Source: Mucor racemosus (Eukaryota; Mucoromycota; Mucoromycetes; Mucorales; Mucoraceae). From it: 64,000 nucleotides of DNA. A program made the translations under genes and the position numbers. The stretch covers positions 1,364,001 through 1,428,000 of the forward strand of contig JAPEHQ010000003.1 in assembly GCA_027405735.1 (NCBI GenBank), in the 5' to 3' direction. The notes under the pieces were generated by a model that was not told where the DNA came from, made no database searches, and saw only the letters and a program-made list of their open reading frames with translations. Below are positions 48,593-59,831 of the stretch, piece after piece (the stretch's first letter is position 1; every line of letters begins with the position of its first letter).

Positions 48593-49787
48593 ACTACGGC
48601 CGATCTGTGCTGCACAAGATGATTTCATTGTGCCCAGGTGGGCTGTATACTATAGCTTGAGCTGTTGTGTCAACTGGATATGGTTAAAAAGGTAACAATA
48701 TGCACATGGGCAAAACAAAAGAAATTGCACACGAGCACAACGCTAAGCCTGTATGTGCAGAATTATAGATTCTGTCCATGTGAATGACATTAATCCCATA
48801 TGTGCATAATAGTAGAATTGCCCATTAGGACATCATTATACCTATTTGTGCATAATAATTAAATCTCACCGTGAGTTTAATGACCTGATCGTATGAACAC
48901 AAATTGGGTTGTTGTACGTGATCATCGTGCCGTTTCCAAAATTCCATTAAATTTTTTACTGCAATAATGGGTTCATAAATTACATTTTCTTTATTAATAA
49001 TAGACTATAGATAATAATATAATTCAATACGCTGTTGATGTACAGCAGCAATACATGCAAGAACCAACATATTTACGATGATTATCATCATTTGCAAATA
49101 TGTTTATAGCTACAATGCTTACAATAACAATGGTTTTTACTCGAGCATAAACTTGAATAACACTTACTGCTTAAATTTATATGCAAGCCAAATCTATAAT
49201 GCAGTTATAAATGTTACTTTATTACACATAAAATTTAAACAGATTAACCTTCTTTAAACGTACTGTTTTAGTTCACGGATTGTCAGCTATCAAAATATTT
49301 GTTTTTAAGTATAGCTACAATCAAAACTATGGTTATTAGACAAGACATCAGATTATTCTTTTTCTGTATTTCCATATCATTTGAAATTTCATCACTTTTC
49401 TGCAACATTTTGTGGGTTGGTAACCAGTTCTAGCTTTTTATTGAGTAGATATAAATATCACTGTCTTCAATTTGATCTGCTAAACAAGAAATACTGCACA
49501 TCCACCAATACGGTAGTAAATAATGATGTTTGATCTTAATTAGAATGCGGTTAAATAAAAATACCAGTCTCTAATATAGGCTGCTACCTATGTTTAAATA
49601 TTAGTCCCTTATTATGTTAGCATGCGTACTCAGATAAAAGAAAAAATACCAACTTGATAGTCTGATTTACCTTAGCAAACTGCAAATATATCTTTGGAAT
49701 ATAAGAGAAACAATACACGTAGAAAAGAATTGTCAAGGCTTTACATTATTTAGTGCAATTAAAACCCTGTTAAATTGTTCATTTCAG

Positions 49788-49951
49788 CCAATGTAAAAGC
49801 AGCATTACAGCGCATAAACCATAAATTAAACACAATAGGCAATATCTGTTATCATAGAAACACGCATTTTTCTACCAGAAAAACCGTCTGTCATATCATA
49901 CATTTGTTAAAAAATTGCAAAAGCGAGCCAGCAGAACGACGTCGTAATTGA
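49788..49951 (+). other. Conserved short reading frame in repeat, copy 2
   Basis: Follows the same TTCATTTCAG acceptor as in copy 1. It encodes VKAALQ, NHKL, FSTRKTV, HIIHLLKNCKSEP and ERRRN, then stop. Ends and key residues agree with copy 1, and several base differences fall at third positions. Confidence 0.4.
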
Positions 49952-50726
49952 GCATCATAGCAAGATCCAACAGCTAAGTCTCTTAGACCTTAGACTATGG
50001 CATATATCTAAGTTTTATATAAGAATGTATTTTTTTTTTTTACTTTTCTTATATTTAACCATGTAAGATCTGAAAATTCAGTTTTTGTAGCGGACATTTT
50101 CGGTGACTCATTTTACCCTTACCAACACTCATGATTTTCATCAAAAAACAGAAAAATCAATTTTTAGTACCAAAATCAACGTTAAATATACTGCATTGTG
50201 AGACAAAATTGTAGCTATAGCTAATACAGATTTTATAAAAGCTTAATATTAAATATTAAGTAATGAAACTTTGCACTTTTGGTCAAAAAACGGGTTTTTG
50301 GTTAAAGGATTTTTATACAATATTTTGCAATAAAAATGTTTGCTATTTTTTATTGAGCAAATAGAGCGCTAGATGTTGTATATGTGTATATTTTTTGTTT
50401 TTATAATTGGTAATATAATTAACTCTAGATTTGCAAAATTAAAAAAAAAAAATTGAAAAATGTCAAAATTGATGATCTGGACAAAAATAATTTTTATAAT
50501 TAATATTCCGCTTATAAGCCTTGTAAATCTTAAAAATAAGAGATTTTATAATACTTGAGAACTTTTTCAAGGATTTATGATTTATGATGCTGCATCCACT
50601 TGATGCAAGCTTAGTACTGTAAATATTTGTACATATTAATATTGTTTGGTAGATTATTTGATGATAATATAGTCTTGCTTTATAATTATTGCGCTAGAGG
50701 TGATTTACATTGAGTTTTAGTCTTAC

Positions 50727-50955
50727 CTCTCCAATATCATAAGCATAAACATGACAATCACTGGAACCTATTATTACCAACAAGCCAATTTATTCAATGC
50801 TTTACCAGATCCAACTAATAAAGTTCTTACAAATGGTTCCTCGGTATTTGCATTCAAATTCCATAAATTAAATTGACTGGTTCCATCCACAGTAGCATCA
50901 AACGTATCATCAGTCCGCCGTATGATAAATGTCAATTTAAAATCAGAAGCATCCC
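50727..50955 (-). pseudogene. Captured dynein intermediate chain gene fragment, copy 2
   Basis: The minus strand encodes FNLWNLNANTEEPFV and VGSGKALNKLA. A deletion of about 22 bp then removes the next part and shifts frame into stops. VGSGKALNKL is closer to the intact family than copy 1, which has a stop there. The two copies have therefore decayed independently after sharing a capture. Confidence 0.75.
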
Positions 50956-51209
50956 ATTGTCATTGCTATAAGCTATGCAAAATTTGATTTTTAATAATAC
51001 AGCAATTAAATAAAAAGCACGATGATACTAATAGCATATGGCAAGTATTTAACATCCAAGTAAGTTTGATAAAATATGCTTTTAAACCCTTTTAAAATTC
51101 CTGAGGCAAATACAACATGTTGGTCCTGTAATTTCTATCCATCAAAATGTTGCAATCTCCACTATAAAATGAATGTATCTTTTATCAATCTTGACCTCGA
51201 TATACATTG

Positions 51210-51972
51210 GGTACAGTCGTGATTCGATTTGGTGGACTCAAAAATAAGGGATTTTCGATTTAAGGGACACTTTGAAATCTCCCCCTTTTTTTTTTTCGTA
51301 ATTTTACTGCCTAAATCCACTGAATCGATTCAATAGATAGTGGACAATTTTGTTTCTCCCAACCCACTATATTAGTAAAATATAATTACCATTGGATAAA
51401 GCTGTATTTGGCCGGTAATAGCTTGTAATATACACTAATGTTTTGATCATCTCGACGAAAAATCAATATTTTTCGCAGAAACAAAAAATATAATATAGCT
51501 TTCAATTAGATCTATCTCATGATTTGAAAACACATTGGCTAACATACCGTATTTGTTCGTTGAAATTACTTGTAGAAAACTTGGTTGTGTCGACATTTGC
51601 TCAAACTCAAACGTGCTTAACGAAAATTATCAAGGGAATGTCTTTTTCAGGCAGAGTCAAAACCATCTAGCTATCTACTTTTCAACTATTTTTTAATGAT
51701 TATTGATATCATTAGGTGATAATATCAACAAAAAAGTTCTAGAACCCTCTGTTTCGTATAGCATTGGTACTACAACCCAATTGTTATGATTGATAATTTG
51801 AATGATAATAGAAAATATCATTTAGGCTAAAAAAGTACTCAAAATATAAATGAATGGCATGTAGACGCATGCATTTTTTGTAAAAGATATGTTTAATGAT
51901 TGATTTTTTATTATTATTATTATTTACACGTTGAAATGAGCTTTTTTTTTTTTTTTGAAAAAAAAATATAAT
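51210..51972. repeat. End of repeat island with truncated repeat B copy 3
   Basis: 51211-51270 starts TACAGTCGTGATTCGATT, which resembles a Tc1/mariner-pogo terminal repeat, though no partner was found. About 51380..51530 is a third, inverted and truncated copy of the repeat B end (GACGAAAAATCAATATTTTTCGC). The remainder is AT-rich, up to the 3' end of ERG6. Confidence 0.5.
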
Positions 51973-53270
51973 CTAAATTGGCTTTTTAGCGACAAAAAAG
52001 AACATGGGAGTAAAGATATCTGCGCGGCCACCAGCAACAACAGAATCACCAGCAACTTCCAAAACCTCTTGAGTTTGAACAGTACCTTTAGGAGCAAACC
52101 CAATTGTTTCCAAGACACGGCAAATATTTGTTGTAGCGTAACGACCAGCTTGAGTCATGATTAATGTAGTAAGAATATCACGGAAAGTTTGACATTGACG
52201 CAAATCACCTTCCAAAGGGTAATACCAATGAATACGATCACCTATATGGGCCAGATCAACATGCATCTCAATCTCAAAACCAACTTTTTGTAAAGCATCA
52301 AGACAATCGGTTACTGTACGTACATCAGGCAAACTGTTACCAATAGCAATACCATGTGCAATTTCCTTATGCTTTGGATTCTCAGCATTGTACTTGTCTG
52401 TCATACACCATTCATAACAACCAAATTTACCTCCAGGCTTTAACACACGATAGATTTCTGCATAGACACCTTCAAATGATGGAGCATGACATGTTGCTTC
52501 AATGGCATAGGTGCGATCAAATGTATCATCACCGAAAGGGATTTGCATGAAATCACCCTAATTTAATATGTAAGATAAGGCTAGTTGGTATGCAATTTAT
52601 TATTCATACTGTCAAACACAAAAGTTACCTTTAAAAAGCTTAATTTGTCAGCTAAATCTTCTTGAGCAGCATATTCTTTTGCCTTTTCCAATTGATAAGC
52701 ATTGTTATTCAAACCAATAATACTAGCACCTGTCAAATGAGAAATAGCTCTTGCTGGACCACCAACACCGCAACCAATATCAAGTACCTTCATGCCTGGT
52801 TCAATGCCTGTCTTGATGGCTAAATAATGTTCATGACGTTTAACTGCACTATGAAACTCTTCACCAGGATAAAATCTGCAAAAATGGAAACTCTTTCCCC
52901 AACCATATTCAAAGAAATCTGTTGCTAAATGATAATAAGAGTTGACCAGTTGACTGTAACGAGAAGCGCGCTCCTTTTCATTTTCCTTGGAATCAGTTCC
53001 AGCATCTTTTCCCCACATGCTGAAATAAGTATCAGAGGTAACACCATATACATCTTGATTCTTGGATTTTAGTTGAGCCCAGAGACCCTTTTTCAAATCT
53101 TTACCATGGAGCATTTGAGCAAAAGCAATATCCTCAGCATGATTGGTGGACACAGTATTTTGTAGCTTTTCCTCGACATTATTATGTTCTTTATCTTTTT
53201 TCATTAAAAATGATCTCTTGACAAGATCTTCAGTGTCACGAGGAAGTGTATGAATAGCAGTAGGCGGCAT
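51973..53270 (-). CDS. ERG6: Sterol 24-C-methyltransferase
   Basis: Two exons, 52629..53270 and 51973..52557, with a 71-bp GT-AG intron in phase 0; 408 aa. Diagnostic blocks are YYHLATDFFEYGWGKSFHF (sterol-interacting region, residues 112-130), the SAM-binding VLDIGCGVGGPARA (162-175), ATCHAPSFEGVYAEIYRVLKPGG, and a C-terminal HIGDRIHWYYPLEGD. The enzyme transfers a methyl from S-adenosylmethionine to C-24 of zymosterol or a related sterol in ergosterol synthesis, on ER or lipid droplets. The ATG at 53270 is chosen because MPPTAIHT starts a hydrophilic N-terminus of normal length; an upstream in-frame Met would add about 30 hydrophobic residues. Confidence 0.95.
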
Positions 53271-54607
53271 GATAAAGTATATACAATGAAGAAAAGCGTA
53301 AGAACCAAAATTGAGAGACCAAAAAAATATGAGAAATGAGAGGTTGATTGATTCAAACATCCATTTATATATTTCTCAAGTGTTCTTTATTTTTTGAACT
53401 GCTCATATTTTACTTTATCTTCTCTTTTTAATAATCTTTTTTCATTTTCAAGTCTGCCTCTATATCCGATTTTCAGGCGGAGTGAGAGCTTGTTTCTATC
53501 AGATCACATACCTTGTAAGGCTTTAACATCTAATGTTGATATCAAAAATTCAGTATTTTGTAATTTAGTTTATTTAATATGTTGCTACTAATTTAAATTA
53601 TGCTGGTCTATATGTATATTGAATATCATGTACAAAAACCATATTATTTTGTTTAATTGGTTATAGAATAGGGGGTATAGATGCAGAAGGTTTCATTCAA
53701 TGTCTCCATTAATTACTTTTTCTAGTAATAGATTTCAATTACCAAATATCCTTTTGGGAAGCAGCTAAAGATTAGAAAGTAGCAGCAGGAGGATTTTGTA
53801 ATAAAGATGACACGTATACTATACATTTGAGCGCGCTTTAGCGTTAACTAACCGCTCGATCGGCTTCAGGGTCCTACGAGTTTGAAATCATTGAGGCGGT
53901 ATTTTGTTTCATGTGCACGATAAATTATACATTTATTGAACCATGATTATAAGCATACAATCTATATAATCATGCGATTTTTCTCTTATGATATAAAATA
54001 CTATTTTATGCAAAGTGGACTCCAGCACAGATCAAGATCTTGGTTAAGAATTAAAGTGGAGATCGGGATACAATACCGTAAAAACAAAATTAGTTATTTG
54101 ATGAGTATACTACACAACAATTCTCAAAAAATATATCATATGACAGACAGTTTTTCTAGTAGAAAAATGTAGATTTATGAACAGCCGTTATTTAACAGAA
54201 AGAAACCCCGTTTTGCTCTTTAGATTCCAATACCTAGCTAGCTAGGCTTATGAATATAATTAGGATCAGTAGTAGATCTGTACTTCAAACAGCTTGTCAG
54301 GAATAATTGCAGTATTTAGTTATCAGATAACACAAACTTTCAGTTTTATTATGCTATTTTACAATATATCAAGTGTATTGAAATATTTTTACAAATTAAA
54401 AATAATAACAAAATTGCATTAGGAATAGCATTCAAAATGTGCAGTTTTTATGACACAAACCAAAGCCGCTTGATGCAATGTAGGACATTTTCCAAGGCAT
54501 CAACTATTGAAAATCAAAAGTGCGCAAACAACTGAATAACATCAAACAAAAAGCATTATCTCTGGCAAAGGCCATGCAATTTTTTTTTATTAAAAAGCAT
54601 ATCATAA
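53271..54607. other. ERG6 promoter and 1-kb gene-free spacer
   Basis: The ERG6 upstream region is followed by AT-rich sequence with no supported gene. A GC-richer patch at 53825-53900 was examined as a tRNA and rejected. A diverged minus-strand relative of the conserved short frame lies at about 54090..54200. Confidence 0.4.
54090..54200 (-). repeat. Third, diverged copy of the conserved short frame
   Basis: The reverse complement contains TTTTTCTACTAGAAAAACTG followed by TCTGTCATATGATA, closely matching copy 2 (CTACCAGAAAAACCGTCTGTCATATCATA). It is interrupted by stops in the frame seen in copies 1 and 2. Confidence 0.55.
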
Positions 54608-56281
54608 TTATGTTAACTGCTGTCCAGCAGCAGCAGTGAGGATATTTTCGTCAAAAACGATCCTTTCTTCTGGATATATTTGCTCACTACTACTTCTAAA
54701 ACCTACAGCCTCTGGCTCCAGCACTAAAATTAGTACAATAATAATAGCAACGATGATGATGAATACAAAAGATGCGTTTCGGGAATAATTCTTCCATTTT
54801 CGATCTATTTTTTTACTAGATGCTGTCCTTTGAAGAGAAGGATTTGGATTATACAATGCGCCAATGATCCATAATGGAGGGAATAAGAAACCATATGCAA
54901 ATAATAGAAATGTGGGGCGATTTCTTCTTTTGATTTCAACAACTGGAGATACCTCTTCTTTGGTAGTTTGATTTTCGAGATCAATATCTTTGTTGGAATA
55001 GGGTTGTTTAAACGAAATATTTTCCCATTCATCATTGAGACTCACTAAACTCGATTCGTATTGATTTGCATGTAAACTACTGGCTGTATCTTGGTCTTCC
55101 TTTTTGTCGTTTTGTATAGCAGCTGCTGTTGGATCTTTAAGTAATGTATCTGGCTCAACTGCAACGAGTAGTGTCCCGTCTTCCGTTGCATCCATTACCC
55201 TACAGTTATGCTCTTCTTTATCTTCCTCTCCCTCTTCCTCTTCCTCCGTACTAGAATCGGCCATTGCTTCACGCTTAATTTTTTCAGCTTTTCGTTTTAA
55301 TTGATGTTGCAAACGAGCTGCTGCAGACCCCTTGTGTCCATTACTCAATGTTCCATTTAACTCCTCACGAAAACCTTTTTGTTGAATCGTGTTTAATAAC
55401 TCCAATCTATCTTTCCATAGTGTTTCATTTTCTGATTTTTTGTACTTGGGGAACTGTGTTAGTGATGGACAGGGTAAAATTTCTATTTGTGAACCACTTT
55501 TTGGGAATGAACAATCAAAACTAACATCTTGATTTTCATTTTCATTGTCTTGTAAAACTGGGTTGATGTGTAACTCTAGTTGTTTTCTATCGGGGAGAGT
55601 TGGGCTAGGAACAGTGGGGAATGCAAATGCAGTAATTGGATTACTTTCCTCTATGATCGAAAGATTGGGCGTTGTTGTTGCACTGCTAGCATTAGCTACA
55701 GATTTTTGCTGTTTTGTTGATTTTTTTGGCTTTGGTATCATGCCCATAATATCTTCTTGGACTAATGGCCACTTTCCCTTATAAAAGTATTGTTGAGATG
55801 ATATAGGTTTTGTGATACTGGTTTGAAATGAACCAAATGTATACTGAGGATCGAATAATAATTCCCATTGTTTACTTTCTTCTGCAATTGTTTTCTGCCT
55901 TGTTTCATGCGGTCTGTTGCTGTAAGGAAAAATGATAGCAGGGTCAAATATTTTGCTTGATTTTGACATTGATTTGGTATCCTTCTGCTTTGGTGTGGAT
56001 GGCATGACTACTGATTGATGCGATGCGGTAGGTGAATAATTACTGGCGGCTTCTTCTACAACAGGAGATAAATTCTCTGCTTCTGTTTCAAGTTGTATAG
56101 GACTTGGACACTCTTCAAATGCTGACAATGGCAGTGAAGAATCCTTGCAGGGTGGTTTCACTGTTGTATTTTTTCGTACTTCCGAACGCTCTTTCTTTTT
56201 TTGTCGCATTGAAAATGATATTGGGTTTCTTTTCAAAGATTTATTTCGAGTATTTGTTGATTTCTGCTCTGCTGTACTCAT
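54608..56281 (-). CDS. Unknown protein with two C-terminal transmembrane helices
   Basis: Single exon, 557 aa. Residues 1-445 are hydrophilic and Ser/Pro/Glu-rich, with a Lys/Arg-rich N-terminus and an acidic EEEEEGEEDKEE block near 330. Two hydrophobic helices follow: FLLFAYGFLFPPLWIIGALY at about 453-475 and FVFIIIVAIIIVLILVLE at about 502-522, then a short tail. The FGFLFPPLW-type hairpin is seen in uncharacterised fungal serine-rich membrane proteins. A cytosolic N-domain with a membrane hairpin is inferred. No function is assigned. Confidence 0.75.
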   Translation of the reverse strand: MSTAEQKSTNTRNKSLKRNPISFSMRQKKKERSEVRKNTTVKPPCKDSSLPLSAFEECPSPIQLETEAENLSPVVEEAASNYSPTASHQSVVMPSTPKQKDTKSMSKSSKIFDPAIIFPYSNRPHETRQKTIAEESKQWELLFDPQYTFGSFQTSITKPISSQQYFYKGKWPLVQEDIMGMIPKPKKSTKQQKSVANASSATTTPNLSIIEESNPITAFAFPTVPSPTLPDRKQLELHINPVLQDNENENQDVSFDCSFPKSGSQIEILPCPSLTQFPKYKKSENETLWKDRLELLNTIQQKGFREELNGTLSNGHKGSAAARLQHQLKRKAEKIKREAMADSSTEEEEEGEEDKEEHNCRVMDATEDGTLLVAVEPDTLLKDPTAAAIQNDKKEDQDTASSLHANQYESSLVSLNDEWENISFKQPYSNKDIDLENQTTKEEVSPVVEIKRRNRPTFLLFAYGFLFPPLWIIGALYNPNPSLQRTASSKKIDRKWKNYSRNASFVFIIIVAIIIVLILVLEPEAVGFRSSSEQIYPEERIVFDENILTAAAGQQLT

Positions 56282-56685
56282 GTTTTTTCAATAAAAAGAG
56301 GGAATTTCTCAGTGTAAAATAAAAATACGGTATATTAAAAAAAGGAAGAAGGTGTGAATTAAATCGTTGAATACGTTTGTCTATTGCACAATGTTCTTTC
56401 TATATAGTTCAAATGAAAATTATTAACACTTATTCCGGGAATTTTTCAAGTAAACATCTATTAAACAGCCTTTTTTGAATGTTTTTATTTTCAATGCAAT
56501 TTAGAAAAATGTATCATCAAAAATATTAAATGCAGTAAATGTTTATATAAAGTGCTATATCGTTGCTTTATTTGGCATTTAAATGTGTTTTGGTGTTGAA
56601 CAATGAAACCATGGAATTATAAAAATGCCTTGTGGAAGAGTTTAGTTGATTTGTTTTCATCAGCTCATCATAAATCTACATAACC
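56282..56685. promoter_or_regulatory. Divergent promoter region
   Basis: 404 bp between two divergent genes, AT-rich, with A-rich leader next to the minus-strand gene. No conserved element was recognised. Confidence 0.35.
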
Positions 56686-57179
56686 ATGTTTCCATACAAA
56701 GAAGAACAACATATTTACAAGGATGCTCTTGATTTGAAACATCCGGAACCAAAACCAGTTGCTACAGAGCATAATTTAAAGCAGAGTAAGTATGAGATTT
56801 GCTATTTATCAGGGCCTATGATTAACCTAAAAACTCGCGATTAGCTGCCATTAATATGACATTTGATACTGTCGAAGATGTTGCAGGCTTTGCATCTGCT
56901 GTATTTAAAGGAGATAAAGAAAAGGTGTACACAAATGAACCAAATTTTATAAACCCAAGGAAATCCGACGATTTATTCATTGATTATAGTGAAAAATGCG
57001 TGGTGATGTAGTACTGTATATAGTAAAATACTATAAATACCTATCTAATAGTCTCAACATACACAGTAACAAATGAATCATTGCAGCCATCTCCTTCAAT
57101 AAAGTTTCGATCTTTTGAAATTACAAATAAAACAAGACCTGCGTATATAATGCAGGTTGATATGCAAAAAATGGTTTAG
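56686..57179 (+). CDS. Small unknown protein, 116 aa
   Basis: Three exons, 56686..56785, 56845..57002 and 57087..57179. They begin MFPYKEEQHIYKD and end YIMQVDMQKMV. Frame is kept across a good GTAAGT...TTAG intron and a weaker GTGATG...TTGCAG intron. Read without the second splice, the product is 88 aa ending at 57011. The sequence is hydrophilic, without signal peptide or helix hairpins. The family is not recognised. Codon use and the splice signals argue for a real gene, and it is compactly placed between neighbours. Confidence 0.55.
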
Positions 57180-57474
57180 AAGGAGTAAATATATTAAGCA
57201 AAGAAGCAAAAACTTTATATTTTCTCATGTTTATGAAATTATTTGAATATATTTTTCTTATTGAAATATTAGAATAAATACATCATTCAATTAGCAAATA
57301 TATCCACAATAGAGAAATATTTTAAAATGTAGCAATTCTAGGTGCATGGCTTAATATTTAGGAAAATTACCTAATCAACCTGTACTTTAAACAACAGCTC
57401 CTCGGCAGAACTTTTGCTTATATCCAGCTGCTTCAACTATATTTTTTTATTTTTTTACTTTGTTCATATACGCG
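57180..57474 (+). promoter_or_regulatory. Upstream region of the phosphopantetheinyl transferase gene
   Basis: About 295 bp of AT-rich spacer with T-runs just upstream of the ATG. No gene. Confidence 0.3.
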
Positions 57475-58517
57475 ATGGCAAAATTAGATTTACTTTCTTT
57501 TGATATCAAAAGCGCATTTGAAGGAGAAAAGGTAACATAGGATATATTTTACATTTTATTAAAGCTAATTTAAGTAAAAAATAGTTTGACAAAGCGTTGT
57601 CATGGTTACCGAAAGCCGAACATCCAGCTGTCATGCGATTCAAGTTTGCTAGAGATAAACATTTAGCATTAGCCAATCTGTTATTAAGACGACATTATTT
57701 CTCACAAGAATTACAAGTATCTTGGTTTGATCTCGAGTTTGATCGTCTACCTGCAGGCAAACCAATTCTAGTATATATAAAAACAGGAAAACAATTCATG
57801 CACATTTTACTAAATATGTTGATAGAAACATTTTGAATCACTAAATTATGATTATAATACATCTCATGAAGGCGACTGGGTTATTTTTGGCTGTACAAAG
57901 GACATGAAAATTGGTGTCGATGCTGTAGTCATCGATCGCCCCAAAAATCAATCGATCGATGCTTATTTAAAGAGTTTCCAACCTCAAGTATGTTGAGATA
58001 ACCAAACAATCTCGATATGATTTTTTCTTATTTTATTTTCTTGCAGTTAACACGTAATGAAATGCATCTAGTCATGGATAATGATGACGAAGATGTTCGA
58101 TTGGAAACATTTTATCAGTTATGGGGATGTAAAGAAAGTTATACCAAAGCCCTTGGGCTTGGATTATCTTTGGATTTGCTTAAAATGGAGTTTTTTAACG
58201 AAAAAGATATAGTAAGTTGTATTCAGATGTTGTAGAATTTACTAAATTAACAGGAAACAAAAAAGATCAAAATGAAATTTGATGGTAAACAATTAGATAA
58301 TTGGGCATTTTATCTGGGTCGTTTAGACTCAATTACACTTGCTGTAATTTGCTGTGGTTTTATCGAGATGTCTACAAAATTAGATTCAAAAATGATTGAG
58401 TTCAGTCAATCGACGCAACTCCTTGGTAAGCCCTTACAGCATAATAATAATACAAACATCTTTCATCAGATCAGATTTGAAGATATTGAGAACAATAAAT
58501 GGATGCCGCGCAATTAA
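57475..58517 (+). CDS. 4'-phosphopantetheinyl transferase (AASDHPPT/Lys5 type)
   Basis: Five exons: 57475..57531, 57585..57770, 57826..57987, 58047..58211 and 58254..58517; 277 aa. Markers of the Sfp/Lys5 group are SWLPKAEHPAVMRFKFARDKHLALANLLLRR near the N-terminus, GKPIL, NTSHEGDWVIFG with the catalytic-site His, VGVD-like IGVDAV for metal binding, and LWGCKESYTKALGLGLSLDL. The C-terminal RFEDI agrees with the animal family end. The enzyme transfers phosphopantetheine from CoA to carrier domains, for example of alpha-aminoadipate reductase and fatty acid synthase. The short first exon (19 codons) is supported by frame and a normal intron. Confidence 0.88.
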
Positions 58518-58697
58518 TTTGCCTTTCCCCAAATGTGAATCACGTGTAGAATTGGCTTTTTACAATAAATACTATCAAGATACAATCCCCCCTTGCAATT
58601 TTCTATTTTTCTTTTTTTTTTTTTTCTGTATGAAAAGTATACAATTCGAATAAAATTGTTCTTCTTCTTTTTCTTTTTTCTTTTTAAGACTCATATA

Positions 58698-59702
58698 ATG
58701 GGTTGCTGTTCATCTAGCCTTGTAGATCAAGGCTCTCTGTCAACATTCACATTAGCCAATCAAATCACAAATCAACAAATCAACAGTAATCAGGATCATA
58801 TTCCATTTCCACGAGCATATTACAATAAAAGTAAACCATATAAACGAACTGGATTATTATGGACAGCCGAAATGCCAATATCTATTGTAGAATTGGATCA
58901 AAAACGGTCTACATTTTGGGATACGGCACCTAGCTATGGGGTAAATAAATGATTTTTTATGAAATTCATTCATAATCTCATATGAATCAATGCAGGGCAG
59001 AGAAGAGATTTGGCAAGCATTACATGTAGCATTTTCAGAAAGTGACATTATTATGGCAAGGTCTATATTAGAAGCAGCCAATATCATCTTACCTACGGGA
59101 AATCCATGCGAAGGATGTTTTGATGGTATGTGATTTAGTGAAAGAGAAGGGCATTGATTTTTAACTTCCCCCTTTCTCTCTCCTTGATATCCATAGAACT
59201 AGGAAACGAATACGAAATACCTGTATATTGTATTGTGCCTCCTGTAAATTTGATATTAGAGCAACAACACATGGAAACACCAACAGAAGATGATCAATCA
59301 TCATTAGCTTTATCATGTACTTTTTTAATGAAAGAAACCCCTAGTATTTATTCAAATTCCACAATGGATCATCAGCAATTAGTGCCTGCACCAGATTGCT
59401 CCTTGAATCCATTCCCGGTAGTTGTTAGATTGTCAACAGAAAAAGACATTGCATTAACAATTAGCTCACAAAATGAAACTGTTGGCTCATTAAGGAGTCG
59501 ATTGTTCAATTCTAAAGAATTAGGGATTACAAATGAAACACATGTTTTACGTTTGGTGTATCTTGGAAGAATTTTACAAGATACAACGGCTTTTGTTTGC
59601 AGCAATAGTGAAGTTGATATTGAAAAGACTTTTGCGAAGAAAGGCTCGATATTAATTGAAAGAGAGAGTATAATACAAGCACTTGTTGCAATAAAAACAT
59701 GA
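58698..59702 (+). CDS. UBTD1/2-like ubiquitin-domain protein, predicted N-myristoylated
   Basis: Three exons, 58698..58940, 58996..59125 and 59197..59702; 292 aa. The start MGCCSSS fits N-myristoylation at Gly2 with palmitoylation at Cys3/Cys4. Residues 50-150 match the UBTD N-terminal domain: FWDTAPSYGGREEIWQAL, ANIILPTG, CFDELGNEYEIPVYCIVPP. A ubiquitin-like fold follows at about 205-290 (VVVRLSTEKDIALTI...LRLVYLGRILQDTTAF). A Ser/Thr-rich insert of about 40 residues separates the two. In animals UBTD proteins bind E2/E3 enzymes; the role here is not known. It starts 181 bp after the previous gene's stop. Confidence 0.9.
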
Positions 59703-59831
59703 TTGTAATTGGGCCATTCTGTGTTTCTAACGGAAAAAGCTGGCCCTGTTTTCATAATTAAAAAAATGTAAATTTTTTATTTATTTTGATAAAACGCGTT
59801 TTCTTTTTAAAAGACTTAAATTATAATATAC

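Larger units (their letters stand above)
48593..51209 (+). repeat. 2.6-kb dispersed repeat, copy 2
   Basis: 2617 bp in direct orientation with copy 1, lacking both the 220-bp insertion and the hAT element. It includes the conserved short frame (49788..49951), the dynein fragment (50727..50955) and the empty hAT site (51169..51176). Confidence 0.85.

Noticed and set aside
53825..53900. GC-rich patch with a GTTTGAAATC stretch that could be a tRNA B box
   Set aside because: No acceptor stem, A box or anticodon arm could be formed on either strand.
58396..58653. Alternative C-terminus of the phosphopantetheinyl transferase in another frame
   Set aside because: Splicing at the GTAAGC donor gives a stop with the nearest acceptor, and the unspliced frame keeps the family-like RFEDI end.
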